Shown here piece by piece: positions 1-5,295 of a stretch of DNA of 5,320 nucleotides. The stretch is from Candidatus Izemoplasma sp. (lineage in GTDB: Bacteria > Bacillota_I > Bacilli_A > Izemoplasmatales > Izemoplasmataceae), in assembly GCA_007116205.1 (NCBI GenBank), contig SKIY01000054.1:1-5320 (forward strand), written 5' to 3'. Numbering within the stretch: the stretch's first letter is position 1; every line of letters begins with the position of its first letter. Below the pieces are notes generated by a model. The model searched no databases, was not told the DNA's origin, and was given only the letters and a program-made list of their open reading frames with translations. The position numbers were made by a program, and so were the translations under genes.

Positions 1-184
1 AAAACGGCGATAAGATGACATACGATTCATACCATGATGGTACCATCATTGCCTTCCACACTGAAAACGCATAAAAAATACTCCCTGCAAAAAGCATTGC
101 TCCAAAGATAATAATATACCAGCGAAATATATCTAACCATAAAACTTTTCTTGGATCAAAATAATCGTACACTTTTTCTAACAT
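1..184 (-). CDS. Partial gene for a membrane protein of unknown function (N-terminal 61 residues)
   Basis: The reading frame is open from an ATG at 184 to the window edge, so only the first 61 residues are seen and the 3' end is missing. The start is well supported: AGGAGT lies at 191-196, six bases upstream, and a good promoter stands about 60 bases further up. The protein begins MLEKVYDYFDPRKVLWLDIF. A hydrophobic helix follows at about residues 21-42 (RWYIIIFGAMLFAGSIFYAF), then an aromatic stretch (VWKAMMVPSWYESYV). I do not recognise the family. It is probably an inner-membrane protein with a short cytoplasmic N terminus. The terminator at 304-335 and its own promoter separate it from the copper operon, so it need not share that function. 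Confidence 0.75.
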   Translation of the reverse strand, partial: MLEKVYDYFDPRKVLWLDIFRWYIIIFGAMLFAGSIFYAFSVWKAMMVPSWYESYVILSPF

Positions 185-242
185 ACGTAGACTCCTCGTA
201 AAACAATTTTTAGAACCACTACATGAACGCACAACAGCCCCA

Positions 243-272
243 ATTCTAACACCCAGCCTTACAACAAGTCAA
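243..272 (-). promoter_or_regulatory. Sigma-A-type promoter of the left-end membrane-protein gene
   Basis: On the minus strand TTGACT (267-272, 5 of 6 to consensus) is followed after 18 bases by TAGAAT (243-248, 5 of 6). A transcript would start near 236, giving a leader of about 50 bases before the ATG at 184. The site lies between the terminator at 304-335 and the gene it would serve, which is the expected place. Confidence 0.6.
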
Positions 273-302
273 CGCAAAATAACACTTTAGCCTTAAACCA
301 TC

Positions 303-335
303 AAAAAACACCACTACCGCAGTAGTAGTGTTTTT
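303..335 (-). terminator. Rho-independent terminator of the copper operon
   Basis: Arms 304-317 and 322-335 form a 14-bp stem around a four-base loop (318-321), followed on the minus strand by a run of T complementary to 303-308. The pair 312/327 is a G-U wobble when read as minus-strand RNA but a C-A mismatch in the other direction, so the hairpin is better formed for minus-strand transcripts. It lies 17 bases after the stop of the HMA gene. Confidence 0.85.
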
Positions 336-352
336 GAGGAAATACCAAAAAC

Positions 353-562
353 CTATATCACTGATAACTTTGTTACTTCATAGCCCGATTGCGTTAACGA
401 CTCAATAAACGTATCCGGGTCGGTTTGATCACTGTTAAACGTAATACGTCCAAATTTACGTTCAATATAAATATCGACATCTGTTGCGCCAAGCGGTTTT
501 AACACATTTTCAATATGGTTGATGCAAGACCCACAATGCATACCTTCAATTTTCACATTCAA
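353..562 (-). CDS. copZ: CopZ-like copper chaperone (HMA domain)
   Basis: This small cytosolic protein is a single heavy-metal-associated (HMA) ferredoxin-fold domain, the CopZ/Atx1 type, which binds Cu(I) and hands it to a CopA-type ATPase or to a regulator. The signature GMHCGSC is present at residues 7-13 (counted from the TTG at 562), with both metal-binding cysteines C10 and C13. The family's C-terminal SGYEV element is also seen. At 69-73 residues the length is normal for CopZ. The start is uncertain. The TTG at 562 is the first conventional codon after an in-frame stop, but it sits 19 bases from the strong ribosome site. An ATC at 574-572 is ideally spaced and would give MEKVLNVKIEGMHC, restoring a full first strand. 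The gene is the last of the operon, 29 bases after cueP. A zinc or mercury ligand cannot be excluded from sequence alone. Confidence 0.9.
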   Translation of the reverse strand: MNVKIEGMHCGSCINHIENVLKPLGATDVDIYIERKFGRITFNSDQTDPDTFIESLTQSGYEVTKLSVI

Positions 563-571
563 TACTTTTTC

Positions 572-588
572 GATGATTTAACCCCCTT
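572..588 (-). promoter_or_regulatory. Strong ribosome binding site facing an ATC codon (copZ-like gene)
   Basis: On the minus strand AAGGGGG occupies 588-582. Seven bases later comes ATC (574-572), in frame with the HMA gene; another ATC precedes it at 577-575. An in-frame TAA sits directly upstream at 580-578. No ATG, GTG or TTG lies at normal spacing, and the first one (TTG 562-560) is 19 bases away. The site therefore suggests either a rare ATC start or a base error. Confidence 0.55.
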
Positions 589-591
589 AAA

Positions 592-1149
592 TTATGATAA
601 CTTCAATGGTTCTGTTAAACACGTTCCACTATCTTCAAACGTCGTAATCGCTGTTTCAGCGGTTAACCCGTTATACGTCACCGTCATTTGCGCAGTCAGT
701 CCAAATGGTAACCAAATCCCTTTAAATCCGTTTTCATAAAGCGTTACCGTATCATCAAACAAAACCGTTCCGTCACTGGCTTCGATATAAACCGCAACCG
801 TTTCATTCGCAAGCTCACCACGACAAGTCACCAAATTATGATTATGACAAGGGTGGGTACTCGTAATATAAGGCGCAAACGAAAGATAAAACAAACCTTC
901 ATCAATCGCATACGTATCTTTCCCTTGTTCAGATATAATCACGAGTTCTCTTTCAAGTACCGCCGCACTAATAATATCAGGGTCTAAAATCTGTTCATCT
1001 AAACTTTCAATCATTCCCGCAACACTCAGCCCTTGAATATTATAAATGTCATATACACTCGCTTCTGGTTCAGAGACCTCAATACGCGATAAAACCACCA
1101 AACCAACCAACAATACTATTCCTATAGCCATAAACACATATTTTTTCAT
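592..1149 (-). CDS. cueP: CueP-family copper-binding protein, membrane-anchored
   Basis: CueP binds copper in the periplasm of Salmonella; Gram-positive relatives act outside the membrane. This 185-residue protein has an N-terminal hydrophobic anchor or uncleaved signal (residues 4-21) with no lipobox cysteine. It carries the family hallmark HPCHNHNLVTCRGELAN (99-115), the NGFKGIWLP block, and the C-terminal TCLTEPLKLS. The three cysteines are C101, C109 and C177. Their spacing of 8 and 68 equals that of the copper ligands C96, C104 and C172 that I recall for Salmonella CueP. I chose the ATG at 1149, one base after the preceding stop, because MKKYVFMAIG begins a proper signal; the longer frame to 1200 only adds residues overlapping the upstream gene. 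The likely ribosome site GGAG lies 10 bases upstream, inside the end of the SHOCT gene, which suggests translational coupling. It lies between the SHOCT and HMA genes. Confidence 0.88.
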   Translation of the reverse strand: MKKYVFMAIGIVLLVGLVVLSRIEVSEPEASVYDIYNIQGLSVAGMIESLDEQILDPDIISAAVLERELVIISEQGKDTYAIDEGLFYLSFAPYITSTHPCHNHNLVTCRGELANETVAVYIEASDGTVLFDDTVTLYENGFKGIWLPFGLTAQMTVTYNGLTAETAITTFEDSGTCLTEPLKLS

Positions 1150-1150
1150 C

Positions 1151-1447
1151 TTAATCACGCTCCAATATACCCTTTTTTTCTTTGTACGTCTCGGTGTCAA
1201 TATTGCCTAAGGCATATTGCGTCCGCAATGTCTCTAAAGCATCTGTTTCCGCATTAGAAGGTTTCAAACTACGATAAGCCACCAACACACCACCAATAAT
1301 CACAATCCACACAACACCCATAAAGAGTCCGTGGTAAGGACTAAAATGATGGTGACTCACAGGAACATCTGTGACCCGTAAATACATCGTTGCGCCTAAA
1401 ATAAACAGCATTAAAATCATAACGCCAAATCCAATAATTGTTTTCAT
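1151..1447 (-). CDS. Small two-helix membrane protein with His-rich loop and C-terminal SHOCT domain
   Basis: This 98-residue protein has membrane helices at about 3-23 and 41-60. The loop between them (SHHHFSPYHG, residues 31-40) holds four histidines. The C-terminal part (about 68-96: DALETLRTQYALGNIDTETYKEKKGIL) matches the SHOCT (short C-terminal) domain, a small helical module with the pattern L..L...Y..G.I....Y..KK. SHOCT membrane proteins of unknown role are common near metal-resistance genes. The loop probably faces outside, leaving SHOCT in the cytoplasm. The ATG at 1447 is preferred because AGGTGAT sits six bases upstream; the ATG at 1468 has no ribosome site. The gene follows the kinase by 41 bases with no clear promoter or terminator between them, and ends one base before cueP. 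A role in copper capture or regulation is inference. Confidence 0.8.
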   Translation of the reverse strand: MKTIIGFGVMILMLFILGATMYLRVTDVPVSHHHFSPYHGLFMGVVWIVIIGGVLVAYRSLKPSNAETDALETLRTQYALGNIDTETYKEKKGILERD

Positions 1448-1488
1448 ATTATCACCTAAACTCATCATAAACTAAAAATATGAACCAA

Positions 1489-2715
1489 TTATGAATCTAA
1501 ATAAATCGTAATAACCGTTCCCTGATGCACTTCCGAATCCACAGTAATCTTAAAGCCATGCGCCTCAAGAATATTTTTAACAATATAAAGCCCTACCCCA
1601 CTACCTTCATCACGCTCTTGAACTTTAAAAATCGCATCAATCGTATCTTGATCCATCCCGCGTCCAGTATCTTTAACAATCAACTTATCCGCACTTAAAA
1701 TAACCGAAACCTCCGCTTCAGCGTCACTATACTTTAAACTGTTTTGCAGTAAGTGTTCAAACACACGTCGCAAACCTTCCGCGTCGCCATAAACACGAAC
1801 CTCCTCACGAAGATCAAGCTTCAACTTAACACGGCGTTGTTTAAAGACATCTCCATGTCTTCTCACACTCTCTTTAATCAACACCGATAGATCAACCGAT
1901 TGAAACGTCTCATCAATCGCTTGATCGATAATCTTATCGATCAACGCGCGAATATGATTCACTTCTTCATCTAAAGACGCCTTCGTTTCATCATTGAACG
2001 CAATGCGTGCTTGCATAACCCCATCCATCAACCCACGAATAATCGTCAACGGCGTTTTAATATCATGTGCAAGCTCTTGAATTTGTCGTTTATGATCAAC
2101 TTGTAGCCGCGAGACTTTCTCAATCGTCGCCGCAAAAACACCTTCAAGCTTCGCAAACTCTAAAAAATAATATCGCTCATCAAACACCACCGCATCCAAC
2201 GCTTTTTGTAAGTGCTCAAAATCATTTAAAATAACCGCGTGTTGCGTTTTTAATCGGTAACGGAAATACACCATAAAAACCCCGTATAACCCAATTAAAA
2301 GACCATTAATAATAATCATATAAATAACATTTGCTACCCAAACACTACTTTGCGCATTATCAATAATGAGCACCGCATAAGGTGCGCCATTATAATAAAC
2401 CGTATAAGCATTATCACTAGTAGGCAACCGCTCCGTACGGTGTGCATACAGCCCATCCAATGTCTCATAATCTAACCGCACCTCATGGGTATGACCATAA
2501 TGCTCTAAATACGTAATAACCGTATCATCATCGGTGTATAAAACAAGGTGTTCAACCATCTCTATAAGGTTGTCATTTTGACGATTAATCGTCGCATTAA
2601 TATACATCGTATTCACCGCAATAATCGTCAAATTCACAACCACAAATAACCCAATAAACGTCAATAAAATCGAACGACTTAACTTATGGCCTAAATACGC
2701 AAATAAACTACGCAT
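1489..2715 (-). CDS. Sensor histidine kinase of a two-component system, probably metal-responsive
   Basis: This membrane kinase of 408 residues would autophosphorylate and pass phosphate to the regulator encoded just upstream. Helices at about 15-37 and 125-151 enclose an outer sensor region of roughly 85 residues with no recognisable fold. That region includes a histidine cluster, EHYGHTHE (H72, H75, H77). I see no clear HAMP domain. The HisKA motif ELAHDIKTPLT carries the phosphoacceptor H217. The ATPase domain shows the N box LLQNSLKYS (N325), the G1 box DTGRGMD (349-355) and the G2 box GSGVGLYIV (371-379), so the kinase looks intact. The ATG at 2715 is chosen because AGGTGAG lies at suitable distance and the start overlaps the regulator's stop as ATGCGTAG; a GTG at 2724 would add three residues but overlaps the ribosome site. 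Copper as signal is inferred from the downstream CueP and CopZ-like genes and the histidines. Confidence 0.93.
   Translation of the reverse strand: MRSLFAYLGHKLSRSILLTFIGLFVVVNLTIIAVNTMYINATINRQNDNLIEMVEHLVLYTDDDTVITYLEHYGHTHEVRLDYETLDGLYAHRTERLPTSDNAYTVYYNGAPYAVLIIDNAQSSVWVANVIYMIIINGLLIGLYGVFMVYFRYRLKTQHAVILNDFEHLQKALDAVVFDERYYFLEFAKLEGVFAATIEKVSRLQVDHKRQIQELAHDIKTPLTIIRGLMDGVMQARIAFNDETKASLDEEVNHIRALIDKIIDQAIDETFQSVDLSVLIKESVRRHGDVFKQRRVKLKLDLREEVRVYGDAEGLRRVFEHLLQNSLKYSDAEAEVSVILSADKLIVKDTGRGMDQDTIDAIFKVQERDEGSGVGLYIVKNILEAHGFKITVDSEVHQGTVITIYLDS
2708..2715 (-). other. ATGCGTAG start/stop overlap coupling regulator and kinase
   Basis: The kinase start ATG (2715-2713) and the regulator stop TAG (2710-2708) share an eight-base overlap. 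The kinase ribosome site AGGTGAG lies inside the regulator's last codons. This layout typically couples translation, keeping the two partners in fixed ratio. Confidence 0.7.
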
Positions 2716-3379
2716 ACCGCTCACCTAAAAACCGGTACCCCGCACCATACACCGTTTCAATAATCGCCTTATCCTTTAACTTCTTACGCAAATTTTTAAC
2801 ATACGTATCCACAATCCGATCATACGCCTCACTATCATCCAAACACCCTTCAATAATCTGTTCCCGAGTAAGGACATGCTGTGGGTGTCTCATAAAATAT
2901 TCAACCAACCGTACCTCCGTTGAATTTAACGGAATAACCACCCCATCACAGCGCACTTCTAACGCCACAACATCTAAACGGTAAACACGGTCATGAAACC
3001 GAAACTGTAAAACCGTTGATTTCATCAACCGTTTTTCAAGATTTCGTAATTTCAGTTGAATCTCATCAATCGAAAACGGCTTCGTAATATAATCATCCGC
3101 CCCCTCACCAAGCAAAGATAACTTCGTTAAATCCCCCGTTTTCGCAGTCAACACCATAACATATACATGACTCGTCTCACGAATCTTTTTAACAAACGCA
3201 TCGCCCTGTAATCCCGGCAACATTAAATCCGTAATAACAACATCATAATCTGCGCGTTCAAAAGCTTTTAAAGCATCCTCCGCAGTTAAAAAGCCATCAA
3301 CATGATGCCCGTCTTGCCGTAAATATAACGCCAACATATCATTTATCTTTTTCTCATCTTCTAACAATAATACGCGCAT
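2708..3379 (-). CDS. OmpR-family response regulator
   Basis: This cytosolic transcription factor has 223 residues, normal for the family. The receiver domain (1 to about 115) has acidic-pocket residues E7 and D8, the phosphoacceptor D51 (VVITDLMLPG), the switch T78 (VLTAKTG) and the conserved K100 (DDYITKPF), so phosphorylation should work. The C-terminal winged helix (about 125-221) shows LNSTEVRLVEYF, the recognition helix region 185-201 (AYDRIVDTYVKNLRKKL) and the wing GAGYRF. The ATG at 3379 has AGAGGTGG just upstream and begins MRVLLLEDE; an in-frame ATA/ATC extension lacks support. It is the first gene of the operon and overlaps the kinase by 8 bases, which indicates a cognate pair. It probably controls its own operon. 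CusR/CopR-like function is inferred from the neighbours, not from the regulator itself. Confidence 0.94.
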   Translation of the reverse strand: MRVLLLEDEKKINDMLALYLRQDGHHVDGFLTAEDALKAFERADYDVVITDLMLPGLQGDAFVKKIRETSHVYVMVLTAKTGDLTKLSLLGEGADDYITKPFSIDEIQLKLRNLEKRLMKSTVLQFRFHDRVYRLDVVALEVRCDGVVIPLNSTEVRLVEYFMRHPQHVLTREQIIEGCLDDSEAYDRIVDTYVKNLRKKLKDKAIIETVYGAGYRFLGERYA

Positions 3380-3398
3380 AAGACCACCTCTTATCCTT

Positions 3399-3407
3399 AT
3401 CATACCA
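3399..3407 (-). promoter_or_regulatory. Extended -10 promoter element of the two-component/copper operon
   Basis: On the minus strand the bases read TGGTATGAT: a TG-N extension (3407-3405) and TATGAT (3404-3399, 5 of 6 to TATAAT). No good -35 hexamer is seen at 16-18 bases upstream (TGCGTT at 17), which is compatible with extended -10 or activator-dependent initiation. Transcription would start near 3392, only about a dozen bases before the ATG at 3379, so the leader would be very short and mostly ribosome site. Confidence 0.45.
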
Positions 3408-3435
3408 CGACAACTAAATAGAACGCATCATATAC

Positions 3436-3447
3436 AATAACGTTATT
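3436..3447. promoter_or_regulatory. Perfect 12-bp palindrome upstream of the operon promoter, candidate operator
   Basis: AATAACGTTATT is an exact inverted repeat centred at 3441/3442, about 32 bases upstream of the -10 element and just downstream of the preceding terminator. The position fits an activator site near -50. OmpR-type regulators more often bind direct repeats, and the motif is not a CopY cop box, so the binding protein is unknown. Confidence 0.35.
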
Positions 3448-3454
3448 CGCACAT

Positions 3455-3485
3455 AAAAAAAAGAGAATATCAACTATTCTCTTTT
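3455..3485 (-). terminator. Rho-independent terminator after the TspO-like gene
   Basis: Arms 3459-3469 and 3475-3485 form an 11-bp perfect stem with a five-base loop. On the minus strand it runs into eight T residues (complement of 3462-3455). It lies 26 bases after the TspO-like stop and separates that unit from the two-component operon. Confidence 0.88.
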
Positions 3486-3511
3486 AACGATCTATCTAGC
3501 GTCATTGAACA

Positions 3512-4273
3512 TTACCCTTCAAACACCTGCATCTGATTCATAATATATACATAAATATTCATCGCAATTAGCGCCAACAACAACACCCCAGCAACACTAA
3601 CAACTTGCGGGTAAGCCATATTTAATCCCTCACCCGTTTGCGAAATATGGCGCGTTAAAATACCGTAAAAAGCCCACATAAAAACAAGCCCAAATACAAC
3701 ATCGCTTCGTAAATAAATCGTAGCCAACCCAATCGCCCCTGCAATAATAAGCACAATAACCGTCCACGTCGCATCACTTAATCCAAGCCTTGGCATATCA
3801 ATAGCTACAAACATAATCGTTACATTCGCAATCAACGCCACACAAATCCACGCAAAATACAAACTAAATGGTACCTTAAACCATATATAACTTGACGGTA
3901 TGAATAAAAACCCAACCAATAATACCCCAAAAAGCACCACCATCACAACCGTCGATAATACAATATAATCATAATGCCACGCTACTAACCACAAAACATT
4001 CAACACACTCGAAACAATAAACACCCATGCAAACAACGTCATTACCTCACTAGTAACGTCATAAAGCCCAAACACATAAAACACCACACCAACACCAAGC
4101 ACTAAATAAATAAGCCCCCATATCGAAAACGTCAACCCAACCGGGGTAAAAAGACTTGGGTATTGCGCACTAACATCGCCAGTCGTACGCCCGCCTAAAG
4201 GCAACGTATTCGCAAGCGTATTCATCACAAGCATCGCAACATAAGAAACCACTACCAACCCTTTAAGTATCAT
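3512..4273 (-). CDS. TspO/MBR-related (tryptophan-rich sensory) membrane protein, long form
   Basis: This is an integral membrane protein of 253 residues with about eight hydrophobic segments: roughly 5-24, 45-70, 76-99, 104-125, 134-158, 170-188, 191-210 and 224-245. The first part, NTLPLGGRTTGDVSAQYPSLFTPVGLTFSIWGLIYLVLG (22-60), is the block I associate with the longer bacterial relatives of TspO, often annotated as tryptophan-rich sensory protein. Classical TspO has about 160 residues and five helices and binds porphyrins and other tetrapyrroles; whether this version does is unknown. Further tryptophans at 95, 99, 131, 142, 170 and 200 fit the family name. The start at 4273 has AGAGGTG upstream. 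It is the last gene of its unit, 57 bases after the four-helix protein, and is followed by a strong terminator. Family placement is moderately sure; substrate and role are not. Confidence 0.7.
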   Translation of the reverse strand: MILKGLVVVSYVAMLVMNTLANTLPLGGRTTGDVSAQYPSLFTPVGLTFSIWGLIYLVLGVGVVFYVFGLYDVTSEVMTLFAWVFIVSSVLNVLWLVAWHYDYIVLSTVVMVVLFGVLLVGFLFIPSSYIWFKVPFSLYFAWICVALIANVTIMFVAIDMPRLGLSDATWTVIVLIIAGAIGLATIYLRSDVVFGLVFMWAFYGILTRHISQTGEGLNMAYPQVVSVAGVLLLALIAMNIYVYIMNQMQVFEG

Positions 4274-4288
4274 AATACACCTCTTTTT

Positions 4289-4322
4289 AAGCCTAAAAGA
4301 AACCTTTCGTATCTTTAGCCTT
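4289..4322 (-). repeat. Imperfect inverted repeat between the four-helix and TspO-like genes
   Basis: Arms 4289-4300 and 4312-4322 pair over 10 bp with one mismatch and one bulged base around an 11-base loop. No T run follows on either strand, so it is not a standard terminator. It could be an mRNA processing or attenuating hairpin ahead of the TspO-like ribosome site, or chance. Confidence 0.3.
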
Positions 4323-4330
4323 ATTTATAG

Positions 4331-4765
4331 TTAAATCCCCGCAAAAAGCGTCGCCAGTATCGCCATAATCAAACAATAACTCGCAACAACGATTAATCGC
4401 GTTTTTAAAAACATAAACGTATTGTGTAAAATCGCATAAAACGGTCCAAACAAAACAACAAAATACGTCAACCCCATTAAAATATTAATCTGCATTGGAC
4501 GGTCCAAATCCAGCACTTGATACCGTTCAATCAACGCCTGAAAAACCGTCCCCACAACAATAACACTCGCCACCACCGTCACAAACATTAAACTCACCAC
4601 AACCAAATATTCAATCCAGTCAAAACTTTCCTTCGTCACCTTAGAAAAAGCAAAGAACAACAAAAACAACACCACAATAACCGTCAGCATCGCGATTAAA
4701 ATCGAATCCACTTCCGCCAAAAAATATTCCGGCGTAACGGCTTCACCTATAAACATAAACTTCAT
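4331..4765 (-). CDS. Four-helix membrane protein of unknown function
   Basis: The protein has 144 residues and four hydrophobic segments at about 22-42, 51-75, 92-112 and 121-143. Both ends probably lie on the same side of the membrane. A short charged stretch follows helix 1 (SKVTKESFDW), and a loop with several charges (ALIERYQVLDLDRP, 77-90) joins helices 2 and 3. I see no cysteine pair, histidine cluster or catalytic motif, and I do not recognise the family. The ATG at 4765 is well supported by GAGGTGA seven bases upstream. The gene lies 22 bases after the PH-like gene and 57 bases before the TspO-like gene, all in one direction with no clear terminator between them, so the three are probably co-transcribed. 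A true coding sequence is likely from the start signal and codon pattern. Confidence 0.8.
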   Translation of the reverse strand: MKFMFIGEAVTPEYFLAEVDSILIAMLTVIVVLFLLFFAFSKVTKESFDWIEYLVVVSLMFVTVVASVIVVGTVFQALIERYQVLDLDRPMQINILMGLTYFVVLFGPFYAILHNTFMFLKTRLIVVASYCLIMAILATLFAGI

Positions 4766-4787
4766 AACATTTCACCTCAACATAGCT

Positions 4788-5201
4788 TTATTTTTGTTGT
4801 AAATTGGGACACAAAGACTTTAACGTTTCAAATAGCGCATCATTATCTTTAACAGAAATATACGTAATCCCCGTGAAAAAAGCATTATTTTTCGTCTTGA
4901 TCGCAATGCGATCAACCGACAACGCCATCGAAGACCATAAGTTTTTCACCCGTTCAAGCGACTTAATATCCACATAATTGATGCGCTGTCGGATCGGTCC
5001 AAACTTAATTTTTACAGCACTTTCTTCAAGTTCTACATAACTATCCACTAAAATCCACACAATCAACACATTCAAAAGCATCATAGCAGCTAAAGAAATT
5101 AAGTCATAGTACGCAAAAATAAAAACATACAGTGCAATCCCAATCGGTAAAAGCATTATTCCAACTAACCATAAATCCTTCTTCGCTCGATAACGCACCA
5201 C
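4788..5201 (-). CDS. Bacterial PH-like domain membrane protein (bPH_4/DUF1200 type)
   Basis: The protein has 137 residues. Residues 2-11 (VRYRAKKDLWL) and two membrane helices at about 11-30 and 35-53 are followed by a soluble domain at about 54-132. The opening RAKKDLWLVGIMLLPIG and the later LWSSMALSVDRIAIK are features I associate with the DUF1200 (bPH_4) family, small bacterial membrane proteins with a pleckstrin-homology-like fold. Their role is unknown, and nothing here indicates a ligand. Translation probably starts at the GTG at 5201, or the next codon, GTG at 5198, with AAAGGTGG just upstream; no ATG is available. It is first in a probable three-gene unit, 22 bases before the four-helix gene. 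A strong terminator upstream (5251-5286) implies a promoter within 5202-5250, but I see no convincing one. Confidence 0.75.
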   Translation of the reverse strand: MVRYRAKKDLWLVGIMLLPIGIALYVFIFAYYDLISLAAMMLLNVLIVWILVDSYVELEESAVKIKFGPIRQRINYVDIKSLERVKNLWSSMALSVDRIAIKTKNNAFFTGITYISVKDNDALFETLKSLCPNLQQK

Positions 5202-5250
5202 AACACCACCTTTATAGACATGCTATTATTTTACTACACCCTTAACATAA

Positions 5251-5286
5251 ATAAAACACCCGACATCAAAATGTCGAGTGTTTTAT
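5251..5286 (-). terminator. Rho-independent terminator of the gene to the right of the window
   Basis: Arms 5251-5266 and 5271-5286 form a 16-bp stem around a four-base loop. The only imperfect pair, 5260/5277, is a G-U wobble in minus-strand RNA but C-A in plus-strand RNA, so it favours minus-strand transcripts. The T run is carried in the descending arm (TTTTATTTAT). Confidence 0.75.
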
Positions 5287-5295
5287 CCGTTGTTT

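Noticed and set aside
515..739. Plus-strand open frame of 74 codons
   Set aside because: It lies antisense across the HMA and CueP genes, which have clear family motifs, and its protein resembles no family; it is a shadow frame.
1150..1200. Longer CueP start giving MTPRRTKKKRVYWSVIK in front
   Set aside because: The extension overlaps the SHOCT gene and would put a charged tail before the signal helix; the ATG at 1149 starts a normal signal-like N terminus.
1448..1488. Possible separate promoter for the SHOCT-cueP-copZ part
   Set aside because: No -35/-10 pair with proper spacing is visible on the minus strand, and there is no terminator after the kinase; one operon is the simpler reading.
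4274..4330. Terminator between the four-helix and TspO-like genes
   Set aside because: The hairpin is imperfect and no T run follows in either direction.
5202..5250. Promoter for the PH-like gene (TAAAAT or TATAAA as -10)
   Set aside because: The matching -35 positions (TTTTAT, GTGTAG) are poor, so although a promoter is expected here I cannot place it.
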